64,000 bases of DNA from Flavobacterium sp. N502536 (GCF_025947345.1 NZ_CP110011.1:3720001-3784000); one strand, 5' to 3'; shown: positions 23,729-33,504, counted from the first letter of the stretch. The notes: generated by a model from the sequence alone, not told the origin. Numbers and translations are program-made.

Positions 23729-24341
23729 ATGGAATTGTTTTAATGGTTAGCTGGGTTATTTTGGCTTGTCCGTTGGTTATAAACCCTAGTTGTCCTTGTT
23801 GATTTAGATTGTTTTTTTCGATGGAACATTCTAAGAAAGTTTGATTGTTGACAGCAAAGTACAACTGATTGTTGGCAACTCTGATTTTCACCGCATACCA
23901 TTTGTTGTTTCCCAATGGCATTGGTTTTTTAAATAGGGTTGGCCCGCCACGTTTCGAGTATTCATCACTGTTTTTATTGTAAGCACCTCTTCCAATCACG
24001 ATATTCTGATCGATCGTGTATAAGTAAGTTCGAATGTACTTTTCCTGATCGATATGAAGCATGATTTCAAACAAAGATTCTTTGACGATGTTTATTTTAA
24101 AGTCGATTTCGTAATTTTTTGGAAGCTTCTTTTTTGACTCGATTACGCCCCAATGCATTGGCCCTCCGGTTCCGGTTAAGGTATCGTTTTGGAGCCTCCA
24201 TTCGTTGGGATTAAAATACCAATCGGATTTTAGGGCAGTTGTTTTTGCAATCTGGTATTCTCTTTTTACAGTTGAAAGGGTTCCTGAACAGGAAATGAAT
24301 CCGAATGCGGATAGTAGGAATGTGATATATTTAATTTTCAT
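23727..24341 (-). CDS. Lipoprotein, DUF1080/LamG-like
   Basis: A 204-residue lipoprotein (lipobox FISC, cysteine about residue 18). The mature part has a concanavalin-like beta pattern with MHWGVIESKKKLPKNYEIDF and WYAVKIRVANNQLYFAVNNQTFLECS, which resembles DUF1080 (3-keto-disaccharide hydrolase-type) domains that bind or cut sugars. No catalytic residues can be named. It starts 9 bases after the ABC ATPase gene, in the same direction. Confidence 0.6.
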   Translation of the reverse strand: MKIKYITFLLSAFGFISCSGTLSTVKREYQIAKTTALKSDWYFNPNEWRLQNDTLTGTGGPMHWGVIESKKKLPKNYEIDFKINIVKESLFEIMLHIDQEKYIRTYLYTIDQNIVIGRGAYNKNSDEYSKRGGPTLFKKPMPLGNNKWYAVKIRVANNQLYFAVNNQTFLECSIEKNNLNQQGQLGFITNGQAKITQLTIKTIP

Positions 24342-24350
24342 TTTTGTCTT

Positions 24351-25592
24351 TTAGTTGAGCTCTGAGTGGTATTTGATTTTACCAATGGATCCTGTTGAAG
24401 TTGGCAGAAGTTCGAATACCGAGGTAGGAGCGAGGCCATTTTCGATGCGGTGTGATACGTACAGGATACTAACATTGGTTTCTTGTTTGATGGTATTGAT
24501 CAATTGAATGACCAAATCGACATTTTCATCGTCAAGACCTTCTACAGGTTCGTCCAGAATCAATAATGGGGGATGTTTTAAAACGGCACGAACAATTAGC
24601 GCGACTCTTTGCTGGCCAATTGAAAGATCTATAAAACGTTTTTTTCGTAAATGACTCATTTCAATCACTTCGAGCCATTGTGTTACGGTTTGTTTTTGTA
24701 AAGTAGTAGGTTCGATATACAGTCCGATAGAATCAAAAAAACCGGAAAGTATCATTTCTTCCAGGCTGTGTCCTTTTTGAAACAGATCGGTCATAGAGGT
24801 GGTGAAAATTCCAATTTGTTTTTTGATGTCCCAGACACTTTCTCCGCTTCCTTTTTTTCTTCCGAACAGATACAAATCCTGACCAAATCCTTTTGGATTA
24901 TCACCGGTGATTAAAGACAGGAGGGTGCTTTTTCCTGAACCATTCGGACCAACGAGTTGCCAGAATTCGCCTTGTTTGATGGTCCATGAAATGTTATCGA
25001 CAATTTTACGCTCCTCATAACTTACAGAAACTTTGTCCATTTTGATTAATACACTTTCGTGAAAGGAATGAGGTTCAATTGCTTTTGGAATTGCTGCCGT
25101 GTTTAACGTTTTAAAATGGTTTTCGTTTTTTGAAATCGGATGTAATTCAAAGGAATTGTCTTTAATCAGGGCCTTATTCGGAACAAAATCGAGTACATCA
25201 ACGACGCGATTGACCAATTGAATGATAGCAATAGTATCGGTTAACTTTTCGAGAGATTTTGCCAAGGCTGCCCGGGAAGCCTGATCTAGATGATCGAAAG
25301 GATTATCGAAAATAATAAAATCAGGACTTTGATTGATGCAGTATTTCAGGAATTCTTTTTTGCGTTCGCCGGATGAAAAAGTTCTCAGTTGTCGGTGTGA
25401 TTCGGGTGCGGCTTCGACAGTATCGTACTGGTATTCTTTTTCTATGAATTTCTCGATGGCAATGTCCGAGAACAAAATGCCTTTCTGCTGGTTAAAAACA
25501 GTGAGGTCTCCTTTGGCTTCTCCCAAAAGCAAAGTGTCTATAAAAGCCTTTTTATTGACTTGATTTGACAAAAGTATATCCCAATGCTGCAT
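24351..25592 (-). CDS. Tandem ABC ATPase, ModF-like
   Basis: A 413-residue protein with two ATP-binding cassettes and no membrane helices. The second cassette (about 190-413) is complete: GPNGSGKSTLLSLITGD, LSIGQQRVALI, LLILDEPVEGLD. The first (1-185) keeps a signature (FSSGERKK) and Walker B (FIIFDNPFDHLD) but shows no Walker A, only LLLGEAKG at its place, so it is probably degenerate for ATP binding. The layout matches ModF/PhrA-like soluble proteins. The role is unknown; no molybdate transport genes are nearby. Confidence 0.8.
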   Translation of the reverse strand: MQHWDILLSNQVNKKAFIDTLLLGEAKGDLTVFNQQKGILFSDIAIEKFIEKEYQYDTVEAAPESHRQLRTFSSGERKKEFLKYCINQSPDFIIFDNPFDHLDQASRAALAKSLEKLTDTIAIIQLVNRVVDVLDFVPNKALIKDNSFELHPISKNENHFKTLNTAAIPKAIEPHSFHESVLIKMDKVSVSYEERKIVDNISWTIKQGEFWQLVGPNGSGKSTLLSLITGDNPKGFGQDLYLFGRKKGSGESVWDIKKQIGIFTTSMTDLFQKGHSLEEMILSGFFDSIGLYIEPTTLQKQTVTQWLEVIEMSHLRKKRFIDLSIGQQRVALIVRAVLKHPPLLILDEPVEGLDDENVDLVIQLINTIKQETNVSILYVSHRIENGLAPTSVFELLPTSTGSIGKIKYHSELN

Positions 25593-25679
25593 TTTAAAAT
25601 ATATTTAGTGATGATTTTTTCTGCTACAGATTCAAAAAGACTAATCGTTGTAGTCTGTGAGATCTGTGGCAAAAAAAGT

Positions 25680-26537
25680 TTATTCGGCTTGTTTCGTAGC
25701 CATTTCACGATCGTTGCGTGACCATTCGCTCCACGAGCCTACATATAGTTTTGGAATGGGTATCCCGGCATAATCCATGGCCAACAAAGTATGGCAGGCA
25801 GTAACTCCTGAACCACAATGTACAATTATATCCTCGGCCTTTTTGTCGCCAATGATGCGGGAATATTTTTCTTTTAACAATTGAGGCGACTGGTAAAAAC
25901 CGTTGTCGTCTAAATTTTCGCTAAACGGTACATTAATGGCGCCCGGAATATGTCCTGCAATCAAATCCAGTGGCTCTGTTAAACCATCGAATCGGTTTTT
26001 GTCTCTTACGTCGATTACCGTATTTTGGGTGTTATTTCGTGCCTTTTCGACCTCGTCGATAGCAGCGGTGTGAAGTTTCCATTGAGAAACCGGATACTGA
26101 TCAGCGGCTTCAAAAATCTCCGTTTCGGAGCTTATCGGGTAACCACTTTCTATCGCTGCGGACAGTCCTCCGTTTAAAACCTGAACTTTTTCGTGTCCTA
26201 CTGCCCGAAGCATCCACCAAAAACGGGCGGCTGCATTTGATCCGTTTTTATCATCATAAATTATGATATGGTTTTCAGGAGAAATTCCGGTTTTAGAAAG
26301 CACCACGGAGAATTTTTCTAAGGATGGTAAAGGATGTCTTCCACCATTAGCCGGATCGGTTTCTACTGTTGCGAGATCTTTGTTCAAATCAATGTAACGG
26401 GCTCCTTTCAGGTGTTCGTTCTGGTAGTTTTGTGCGGCATTTGCTCCCGCTCTGGCATCAATGAGAATGATTTCAGCTGAATTAGAGAGTTGCACTAATT
26501 CTTTAGGGTTTATTATCGGAGAAAGTTTAGCTGCCAT
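25680..26537 (-). CDS. Two-domain sulfurtransferase (thiosulfate/3-mercaptopyruvate type)
   Basis: A 285-residue protein with tandem rhodanese domains. The first lacks the catalytic cysteine. The second has HCGSGVTACHT (Cys about 239), the loop sequence typical of mercaptopyruvate sulfurtransferases (CG-S/T-GVT). It should transfer sulfur from mercaptopyruvate or thiosulfate to an acceptor in the cytoplasm. It stands 47 bases after the lipoprotein gene at 26585-27382, in the same direction. Confidence 0.9.
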   Translation of the reverse strand: MAAKLSPIINPKELVQLSNSAEIILIDARAGANAAQNYQNEHLKGARYIDLNKDLATVETDPANGGRHPLPSLEKFSVVLSKTGISPENHIIIYDDKNGSNAAARFWWMLRAVGHEKVQVLNGGLSAAIESGYPISSETEIFEAADQYPVSQWKLHTAAIDEVEKARNNTQNTVIDVRDKNRFDGLTEPLDLIAGHIPGAINVPFSENLDDNGFYQSPQLLKEKYSRIIGDKKAEDIIVHCGSGVTACHTLLAMDYAGIPIPKLYVGSWSEWSRNDREMATKQAE

Positions 26538-26584
26538 TTTGAGATAGTTTATTTTTTATGAATTCGCATATAAAAGCAGGGCAT

Positions 26585-27382
26585 TTAATCGGCGAAAGCC
26601 TGAGAATAAAATAATATAAAAGTATGGTTTGTTTTGTCGTATCTAAAACAATCCCAATTGCTGTATACAGAGCTTGTTGCAATACAAAGCGTATGTGCTA
26701 AGTTTGTTTTTGAAACATTTTTTGCAAAAGTGCCGTGATCTAACACGAAATCTTCGTCTTTTGAGATATCCGTAATTTTAAGATTGGAAGATTCTAAGTA
26801 AGTGCTGGTGCTTTTTTCAAGATAATCTTTGTTGTAAATTAAATAGTCATAGGCAAATTGATAATCGGATGTACCAAACGAATAGTTGCCGGAATCTTCA
26901 TCTTTTACGCCATTGACCACTTTTATGTCCTCGTATAATTTAGCATATTTAGAAGTTATTCCGTTATAAAGTACAATCGAAATTCGAACCTTCTTTTTGT
27001 CATAAACGATAAAAGCAAAGTCATTGCTGCTTTCTTCAAACAAACTTCCTTTTGCTATAGAAAGTAATTCGTAATCAGGATTGGTGCGGAAGAAAGATTG
27101 TTGTTCTTGGGGTAGTTTTTGAAGCAGTTTGGTATGAATGTCTAGAAACACTTTCTTTTCTGAAAGTTCCTTTAAGCTTTCTTTATGCTCACGTAGCCGA
27201 TCGGCAATTTTAGGATCGTCGTAGGCAGATATTTCGTAATCAACAGCGATTTTTTCACTCTTTTTTTCGGAAGCTTTTGCTGCTGGTGTTTCTTTTTGGG
27301 TAGAGGTTGTTTTAGTATCCTGTTGTTTGGAGTTGCAGGCGTATAAAACGGTTAAAAGGACTGGAATAAGTATTTTTTTCAC
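26585..27382 (-). CDS. Hypothetical lipoprotein with GTG start
   Basis: A 265-residue lipoprotein: MKKILIPVLLTVLYAC with lipid cysteine 16. A low-complexity linker rich in K, T, A and Q follows (about 17-48), then a globular domain I do not recognise. The start codon is GTG (27380-27382), which begins the signal peptide exactly. No in-frame ATG lies upstream. Two cysteines near the end (TLCIA, WDCFRYD) could form a disulfide. Confidence 0.75.
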   Translation of the reverse strand: MKKILIPVLLTVLYACNSKQQDTKTTSTQKETPAAKASEKKSEKIAVDYEISAYDDPKIADRLREHKESLKELSEKKVFLDIHTKLLQKLPQEQQSFFRTNPDYELLSIAKGSLFEESSNDFAFIVYDKKKVRISIVLYNGITSKYAKLYEDIKVVNGVKDEDSGNYSFGTSDYQFAYDYLIYNKDYLEKSTSTYLESSNLKITDISKDEDFVLDHGTFAKNVSKTNLAHTLCIATSSVYSNWDCFRYDKTNHTFILFYSQAFAD

Positions 27383-27447
27383 AGGGAACAGGGGTTAAAA
27401 GAGGGTAAATAATGGTTATTTACCCTTATGGATGGTTTGATAAAAAG

Positions 27448-27837
27448 TTAGCCCGGGATTTTTTCGATCAGGATTTCGTTTTCGTCTTTGTCAAAATAAG
27501 TACAGGTCATTTCGATTATATCAACTCTCCATTTGGCTATTCCGCAATGGGCAGCGTGATTGCAAAAAGTAAGATAATCGGTTTGACCGTCCTGGTGCAT
27601 TACCAAAAATTCAATAAAACGTTCTTTGTTAGGCGATGGCGCTACTTGTATTTCGTCATATTTTTCATCAGAGGTTACATGGTAATTGTTTACACCAAAG
27701 TACTCGACATGTCCGTCATGTACAAAAGTATCGTAACCTTTTACCCCCAGAATGATTAAATCCTGAATGTAATTTGGGAAGTCAGCACCGCTTTGTACTT
27801 TGGCATGTGCTTCTTTGATTTGCTCTATTGTAAACAT
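27448..27837 (-). CDS. DUF1398 family protein
   Basis: A 129-residue protein matching DUF1398 (E. coli YbcV): FTIEQIKEAHAKVQSGADFPNYI at the start, LIILGVKGYDTFVHDGHVEYFG in the middle, and the late DYLTFCNHAAHCGIAKWRVDI with its conserved cysteine and histidine pattern. Family function is not known. It stands alone, 65 bases from the lipoprotein gene. Confidence 0.85.
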   Translation of the reverse strand: MFTIEQIKEAHAKVQSGADFPNYIQDLIILGVKGYDTFVHDGHVEYFGVNNYHVTSDEKYDEIQVAPSPNKERFIEFLVMHQDGQTDYLTFCNHAAHCGIAKWRVDIIEMTCTYFDKDENEILIEKIPG

Positions 27838-28186
27838 ATATTTTAGTTTTAAATGATGTGAAATTAAAAAGAATAATTATACTAATTTTTTTAGGTGTTT
27901 CCCTGAGTTATGTATTACCTAATCTTTGTTTTCTTTTTCGAAAACGCATAAAAAAAGTGCTTAACAACTGATTTGGTTCTTTTGGGTTAGTAATTCAAAA
28001 ATACAATTATGATTTTAAAATTGAATTGAAAATGCAATAAATAATAGAATAACAGGGGACAGAATTTTCATATATTTTTGAAATATTGTATTTTAACGAG
28101 TATTTTATCACTTCATGGGTTTTCTTTTTTAACGCATCGTTTTGTCAGTAATTTAGTAAAAGAATATTGCTCCTAAATTTGACATC
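27838..28186. other. Gene-free gap
   Basis: The only signal I see in this 349-base gap is a -7 box TAAATTTG (28174-28181) five bases before the ATG at 28187, which would give an almost leaderless message for the plus-strand gene. Confidence 0.45.
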
Positions 28187-28879
28187 ATGAAAAGAATACT
28201 ACTTTTGTTTCTGATTACTTCTCCTGTATTTGCACAGGAAATGAACACATTTGATTTTGCGGTCATCAATTCGACTGTTATTTCACCAAATATTGATCTG
28301 GACAAGGGGCGAAGTGTGGTTTCGGCCAACAAAGATCAGTATTCTGCTTATTTTCAGTACGCGCTTACCCTGTGTGAAGATGATATTATTTTTGGAGCAG
28401 GTATTAATAAAACGGAATCAGACCGGACCTATACTGGGTATATTGGTAAGATGTGTGATAAGTTTCGGGCAACCATCTCTGTAGGTTATGCAGAATCCCG
28501 AAGCGGATATGACGGAACTTATACAGGCTTTAGTGTATCCTGGCATTTTAGTGAGAATACTTTCATTGGAGGAAGTTTAGCAAACTTGCATTCCTCCAGT
28601 ATCCATAATGGCACCGATGAAGGGTTTAATTATTACAACAAACTGGCTCCGAAAATTTTTGGGAGCTATGAGATTGTTCCCAAGCTTATTGTTTTTGGAC
28701 AGTTGAACAGCAGGGTTAATGATATCGCCTTAAAGTATCAGACTGGTCGTTTCTCGGCAGGAGGATTTTATTCCGGTCATGGAGAAGAGGGGATTTTCGG
28801 AACGGTTAACGTAGGACGTTTTGCGATTTCCTGCAGTACGACTTTTGATAAAGTAAATTTTGGGCTGAAGTTTCAATAA
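28187..28879 (+). CDS. Secreted hypothetical protein, probable outer-membrane beta-barrel
   Basis: A 230-residue protein with a Sec signal peptide (MKRILLLFLITSPVFAQ). The rest alternates in short strands with aromatic ends (YFQYALTLCEDDIIFGAGI, TGYIGKMCDKFRATISVGYA, GFSVSWHFSENTFIGGSLA) and ends in F-x-F-Q, all consistent with an outer-membrane barrel. Two cysteines lie in neighbouring predicted strands. No family is recognised. It is convergent with the MscS gene, with no visible strong terminator. Confidence 0.65.
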   Translation: MKRILLLFLITSPVFAQEMNTFDFAVINSTVISPNIDLDKGRSVVSANKDQYSAYFQYALTLCEDDIIFGAGINKTESDRTYTGYIGKMCDKFRATISVGYAESRSGYDGTYTGFSVSWHFSENTFIGGSLANLHSSSIHNGTDEGFNYYNKLAPKIFGSYEIVPKLIVFGQLNSRVNDIALKYQTGRFSAGGFYSGHGEEGIFGTVNVGRFAISCSTTFDKVNFGLKFQ

Positions 28880-28920
28880 AGGAGTTGCGAATTGCAGCCT
28901 AAAATGATTAAGCGCGTAAA

Positions 28921-29784
28921 TTACCTTTTCAGCGTTACTACCTGCTGTGGATAAGGAATGTCAATGTCGGCTTCGTCAAAACGTTTTTTGATGCTTTGGA
29001 GTAAATCGCAATACAAGACAAAACCGTCTGTAGAGTTTTTTGCCCAGGCCCATGCTTTCAGAGTTACGCTCGAATCTGCCAGTGCTACTACACGGGCAAC
29101 AACCAAAGGTGTTTTTTGCTTTTTGTTTTCGGCGGTTCGGGTATCGATAAAAAGCGGATGTTTGGCAATTTCGTCCTGCATGATTTCTAAGGCCTTTTCA
29201 ATATCAGACTGATATCCAATGCCAACTTCAATAATTTTGCAGCATTTGGTGTCGTGCATGTTGGTGTTGACAATAATCTGATTGCTGATCACTGAATTTG
29301 GAATGATGATGCGGTTGTTTTCGGCATCTTTTAGAACGACCTGTCTTAAATTAATATCTTCGACTGTGCCCACAAAATTGTTGATGGTGATTTTATCGTT
29401 GATGCGGAAAGGTTTGAAAATAACCAGGAAGATTCCGCTCACGATATTGCTTAAGGCCTGTTGAGAAGCCAAACCGGCAACAATAGAGATTACTCCGGCT
29501 CCGGCCAGAACTGAATGACCAATTATTTTAAATTCGGGAATTTGTATTAAGGCAAAGGCAAATCCTAAAATATAAATTATAGTAATGATTAAGTGTTTTA
29601 AAAACTTAAATCCTGTAGCATCATAATCTTTATCAGCCTGTTTTCGATATAATACATAACGAAGTACTTTGTCGGTAATGGCACTAAGGATTATAGTGGT
29701 AATCGCTATAATGGCAATAAAAATGCCTATTCTGAAGTCTTTTAAATAATCAATCATAGCTCTTAAGTTTGAAAAAAAATCCAA
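28921..29784 (-). CDS. MscS-family mechanosensitive channel
   Basis: A 287-residue inner-membrane channel that opens under membrane tension to release osmolytes. Three membrane helices (about 17-37, 62-84, 92-115), the pore helix GAGVISIVAGLASQQALSNIVSGIF (about 95-119), and the cytoplasmic beta domain with FRINDKITINNFVGTVEDINLR are visible. Length matches small-conductance MscS. Confidence 0.92.
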   Translation of the reverse strand: MDFFSNLRAMIDYLKDFRIGIFIAIIAITTIILSAITDKVLRYVLYRKQADKDYDATGFKFLKHLIITIIYILGFAFALIQIPEFKIIGHSVLAGAGVISIVAGLASQQALSNIVSGIFLVIFKPFRINDKITINNFVGTVEDINLRQVVLKDAENNRIIIPNSVISNQIIVNTNMHDTKCCKIIEVGIGYQSDIEKALEIMQDEIAKHPLFIDTRTAENKKQKTPLVVARVVALADSSVTLKAWAWAKNSTDGFVLYCDLLQSIKKRFDEADIDIPYPQQVVTLKR

Positions 29785-29848
29785 AAAACGATTTTTGTTA
29801 AAATGTGCTTTTTGGATTTTTGTAATTTATAACCAATAGGATTTCGTT

Positions 29849-30286
29849 TTAAAGTCCAACAAAGTCATCACTTTTTGGGAAGATGCTCAAGGCTTCAATA
29901 GCGATTTCGGGAGTTGGAGAAGCTAATTTGCGGAGTTTAGTATCCATCCACGCGCCATCCACTGTGATAACGGCACAAAGGGTATCGTCTTCTCTTCTAA
30001 ATTCATGAATGATCGACCAGCGTGAGGCATCAGCTTTCATTTTTGAGGTTTTGGTATGAATGAAGATCTTATCAGAAAGTTTTAACTCTTTTCTGAAAAT
30101 ACATTCTTCTCTAAACAAAACAGGTCCAAAACCCTGTGTTTGCATTACTCTTAAAGTTAAACCCAGTTCTTCAAGGATTTCAATACGATGCTGTGCGCCA
30201 AAATCGTAATAAGCACTGTGACGAACGTGAAAATTAGGGTCAAGATCTGACCAGCGAAAAGAGATTTCTTTAATAAATGAAGCCAT
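29849..30286 (-). CDS. Acyl-CoA thioesterase, hotdog fold (4HBT type)
   Basis: A 145-residue hotdog-fold protein. The active-site region reads RWSDLDPNFHVRHSAYYDFGAQHRIEIL (key D, N/H and HxxYYDF, about 11-38), the pattern of the 4-hydroxybenzoyl-CoA thioesterase group. It should cleave an acyl-CoA or acyl-ACP thioester in the cytoplasm. The substrate is not clear. It lies 64 bases upstream of the MscS gene, probably an independent unit. Confidence 0.85.
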   Translation of the reverse strand: MASFIKEISFRWSDLDPNFHVRHSAYYDFGAQHRIEILEELGLTLRVMQTQGFGPVLFREECIFRKELKLSDKIFIHTKTSKMKADASRWSIIHEFRREDDTLCAVITVDGAWMDTKLRKLASPTPEIAIEALSIFPKSDDFVGL

Positions 30287-30435
30287 TTTTGTAATTGTAT
30301 TTTAATTGAATGAGATTGACGGCAGAACGTTATTTTCTTTGGAAAATCAATCTTTTTTAGAAAATCGAAATTACGAATAAAAAATCAAACGATTTGTGGT
30401 AAAGAAGAACTATTGCTATTAAAAACCGAACTGTT

Positions 30436-31461
30436 TTAATTTAATTTCGATTCTTCAATCGCAGAGATTATAATGTCCTCTTCTTTTAAAGATTTAAGAA
30501 AATCTGTGGCATCAAATACTTCTCCAATGGTGGTGACTCCTGTTTTTTTAGCTTTTCCGGACAGTATTCTGTTCACTGTTTCTACAACAAGCGGCGCGGT
30601 AACGGCATAAATGTCCTGACCCTGAGCGATAATTGTTCTTTTGATGTTTTCTTTTGTTGCGGTAACTTCCAAACAAAAATGCTGTGATGATCGGTTTTTG
30701 TGATCGGTAGGTTTGGGTTCGGGTGTGGCAGCATTTCGAAGGTCGTCGAGTGAATTTTGACTGAGGTAAGTATTGATGTTGCCAACTTTTAAATGACGCG
30801 AGATCGTTATGATTTCTGAAAGGGGTAATGCAACCACCTCTTTAACTCCAATTGGATTCTTAAAGTCCCATTCTAAAGGTGTACTGGGTTGAAGGTCTTG
30901 CAGAAGACCATCTTTTAAGGTTAGTCGGGTATAATGATTTCGGTCTCCTGTTAGTCTTGTTCCTTTTGTAGGATGCCAGGAATCCAAGCCGATGTAGAGG
31001 TTTATTTCGTCAATCTGATCCCAGTCCTGAGTGATTGCAGTGCTTAATAAATCGCCTAATCCGCCATAAAAGGCAGCCGCAGGAATGACCAGAATTTCGG
31101 CCAGTTTTGCCGGGTTAGAAAATTGTTCGAATATATCCAATACCGATTTTTGTTCGGCAGTCAGGTCAATATAGTGAATGCCTAATCGCAAAGCCGATTG
31201 AATGATAGGATCGGCAGTGTCTAAAAACGGACCAGCACAGTTGATGACTATTTTTGCTTTGGAAAATGCCGCATCTAAGGATGCCGGATCCTGAATATCT
31301 GCCGCTTTTAGGATGGCTTTCGGGTAGTCCTGATTTAAAAGAGTCAGTTTTTCGTGGTCTCTTCCGGAAAGGATTAATGGGTAGCCCTGTTTGTAAAGTT
31401 CTGCTACAATAAATTTCCCGGTGTGCCCGTAAGCGCCATAGATGGCAATGGTATTTTCCAT
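30436..31461 (-). CDS. NAD(P)-dependent saccharopine dehydrogenase-like protein
   Basis: A 341-residue protein with an N-terminal Rossmann motif IAIYGAYGHTGKFIVAEL (G-x-x-G-x-T-G, about 5-22) and a following strand pair ending in CAGPFLDTADPIIQSAL that matches saccharopine-dehydrogenase-like oxidoreductases of the trans-acting enoyl reductase group. The C-terminal half is divergent. The substrate is unknown and no lysine-degradation genes adjoin it. Confidence 0.78.
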   Translation of the reverse strand: MENTIAIYGAYGHTGKFIVAELYKQGYPLILSGRDHEKLTLLNQDYPKAILKAADIQDPASLDAAFSKAKIVINCAGPFLDTADPIIQSALRLGIHYIDLTAEQKSVLDIFEQFSNPAKLAEILVIPAAAFYGGLGDLLSTAITQDWDQIDEINLYIGLDSWHPTKGTRLTGDRNHYTRLTLKDGLLQDLQPSTPLEWDFKNPIGVKEVVALPLSEIITISRHLKVGNINTYLSQNSLDDLRNAATPEPKPTDHKNRSSQHFCLEVTATKENIKRTIIAQGQDIYAVTAPLVVETVNRILSGKAKKTGVTTIGEVFDATDFLKSLKEEDIIISAIEESKLN

Positions 31462-31539
31462 AAGTTAAAATTTTAATTATATTCGTTTAAGGAGTTGATA
31501 ATTAGTTTAAACGAATATAATTAAAATTTCTGATGCAGT

Positions 31540-32802
31540 TTATTTTTCTTCCTGAACGCCTAATTTTTTGACAATCCACGGAAGTGTAAGTCCTTGTCCG
31601 ACTATGGTTAAAAGTACCACCGCAACAGAAATGAATACTATGGCATTTCGCTCTGGAAAAGGAGTGCCGTCTTCCAGAAATTTAGGTAATCCCAGGGCTA
31701 TGGCCAGCGAAACAATACCGCGCATTCCGGACCAGCTGATTATAAAACTGTTTTTAGAATCCAATAAGGAATGTTCGCTGATTTTTCGTCTTTTTCGGTC
31801 ATTTTTTTGAAAGGCTTTCTGCAGGTTTATTTTTTGAAAAAAGACCCTCACCATTCGGGTTAATAAGGCCACGATAGTGATGATAACAGCATAACCAATA
31901 TAAGGTAAAATCATGTTGTCGTCGATATCTTTCAGGATGTATCGGAAATTAAGTCCGATCAGGATAAAAATCAATCCGTTTAGGATAAATATAATGACAT
32001 CCCACAAGTTTTTCGAATTGTTTCGGAGGCTTTCCGGAAATATTTTCTTGCTGAAACGAGCGATAGCCAGGCCCAGAAATACGACCGCAATTACTCCCGA
32101 GACATGCAAATGTTCCGCCACTAAATAAGTAACAAAGGGCATCAGGAGCATAAAACTTAAGGTGACATTTGTGTTTTTACGGACTTTGGTGAGAATGAAA
32201 GCTAAAATTTTGCCCATTATAAAACCTACTAGAAAACCGCCTCCTAATAAGAGTACAAATTGAAGTGTTGCTTTCCAGATGATAAATGCAGAACCCATGG
32301 CAGTCGCCACTGCAAATCGATAAGCAACCAGCGCAGAAGCATCATTGATTAGGCTTTCTCCTTCGAGTATGGTGATTGTTTTTTCGGGTATTCCCAGTCC
32401 TTTTGTGATGTTTACTGCAGCAACTGCATCGGTAGCCGAAAGTATTGCTCCCAGTACAAAAGACAGTGGCCAGGTCATGCCGGGAATCATATAATGTGAG
32501 ACTACGGCGATCCAAAAGGTCGTGAGAAAAACCAATGGTATGGCCAGCGTACTTATGGTGCTAAGATTTGTTCTCAAATGTTTTGGTGAGATGTTAAACG
32601 AAGCATCATACAATAAAGGCGGTAAAAAAATCAGAAAGATAATTTCAGGATTAATTTCGATTTCACTCATTGACGGAATAAAGCCAATAGCAACTCCAAC
32701 AATAACCAACAATATGGGATAGGGGAGTTTTGCTTTATCGGCAAATGCGGAAAGTCCTATGACAATGGCAAGAATAAAAATGATGATGGTATAGTTTTCC
32801 AT
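31540..32802 (-). CDS. Na+/H+ antiporter, NhaP/CPA1 type
   Basis: A 420-residue membrane protein with about 12 helices. The CPA1 core is seen: FLIFLPPLLYDASFNI (about 55-70), GAILSATDAVAAV with the TD ion site (about 117-129), GESLINDASALVAYRF with the ND/ES pair (about 143-158) and GMRGIVSLAIALGLP in the later half. It exchanges cytoplasmic sodium for protons. The gene lies 30 bases after the SnoaL-like gene in the same direction. Confidence 0.9.
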   Translation of the reverse strand: MENYTIIIFILAIVIGLSAFADKAKLPYPILLVIVGVAIGFIPSMSEIEINPEIIFLIFLPPLLYDASFNISPKHLRTNLSTISTLAIPLVFLTTFWIAVVSHYMIPGMTWPLSFVLGAILSATDAVAAVNITKGLGIPEKTITILEGESLINDASALVAYRFAVATAMGSAFIIWKATLQFVLLLGGGFLVGFIMGKILAFILTKVRKNTNVTLSFMLLMPFVTYLVAEHLHVSGVIAVVFLGLAIARFSKKIFPESLRNNSKNLWDVIIFILNGLIFILIGLNFRYILKDIDDNMILPYIGYAVIITIVALLTRMVRVFFQKINLQKAFQKNDRKRRKISEHSLLDSKNSFIISWSGMRGIVSLAIALGLPKFLEDGTPFPERNAIVFISVAVVLLTIVGQGLTLPWIVKKLGVQEEK

Positions 32803-32832
32803 TCGTGTAATTTAGAAAAAGACTACTGTAAT

Positions 32833-33318
32833 TTATTTTTCTTTTGTTGGCGCTTCTTGTGCCATTTCTCTTAAGGTAATCCAGCCTGTAGGACTGGTTT
32901 TGTCCTGAATATAAACGACCATTGAACGGCCTCTGCTTATTACTGAAGCTCCTCCGTTTTTGGGAGTTGTTTTAAAACCAAAAACAACAGTTTCTATAGC
33001 AGTTTCACCATTAAAAATAGTACTTTCAACAGTGTTTTCTATAAATTCTACTTTCGAGTTTTGAAACCAGTCCTGTAATCCCTTTTTTAAGTTTTCTCTT
33101 CCAATCACAACATTATTTCCGCCAAAATATTTTTCAATATTCGGACTATGTAATTTTACAATCAGTTCTGCATCTCCTTTTTCAAATGCATTTCGTATTG
33201 TTAAAGTAGCCTTATCTAATGATTTTTTAAGTTGAGTTGTATCGTTTGTATTTTGTGAAAACAGATAAGGAGCGGTAATTAAAAAACAGATAAATGGAAG
33301 TATTGTTCTCATAATCAT
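32833..33318 (-). CDS. Secreted SnoaL/DUF4440-like protein
   Basis: A 161-residue protein with a Sec signal peptide (IMRTILPFICFLITAPYLFSQ) followed by an NTF2-like cone fold: a helix AFEKGDAELIVKLHSPNIEKYF, then GRENLKKGLQDWFQNSKVEF and repeated strands ending GWITLREMAQE. NTF2-like proteins bind small ligands or act as isomerases; here the partner is unknown. The start could be M1 or M3 (two codons apart). Confidence 0.75.
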   Translation of the reverse strand: MIMRTILPFICFLITAPYLFSQNTNDTTQLKKSLDKATLTIRNAFEKGDAELIVKLHSPNIEKYFGGNNVVIGRENLKKGLQDWFQNSKVEFIENTVESTIFNGETAIETVVFGFKTTPKNGGASVISRGRSMVVYIQDKTSPTGWITLREMAQEAPTKEK

Positions 33319-33372
33319 AATGAATTAATGTATTTCAAATATATTATAATTTAAGTAAAGAAGTAAATATTA

Positions 33373-33484
33373 TGACGAATTGATATTGATAATGACATGT
33401 AAAGCATTGATATGCCACGTATGTCAGGTTTTAAAAATGTCATGTTGTCAGATAGTTTTAAATGTGTCGACAGTAAAACTGACA
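33373..33484. promoter_or_regulatory. Array of TGTCA/TGACA boxes upstream of dnaK
   Basis: TGACA 33393-33397, TGTCA 33422-33426, 33438-33442 and 33446-33450, the palindrome TGTCGACA 33465-33472, and TGACA 33480-33484 crowd into about 90 bases, with a related TGACG at 33373. They lie 90-200 bases upstream of the dnaK start. Such spacing suits binding sites of an activator or repressor. Confidence 0.45.
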
Positions 33485-33504
33485 ATTTTATTTGGTTTTT
33501 TATA

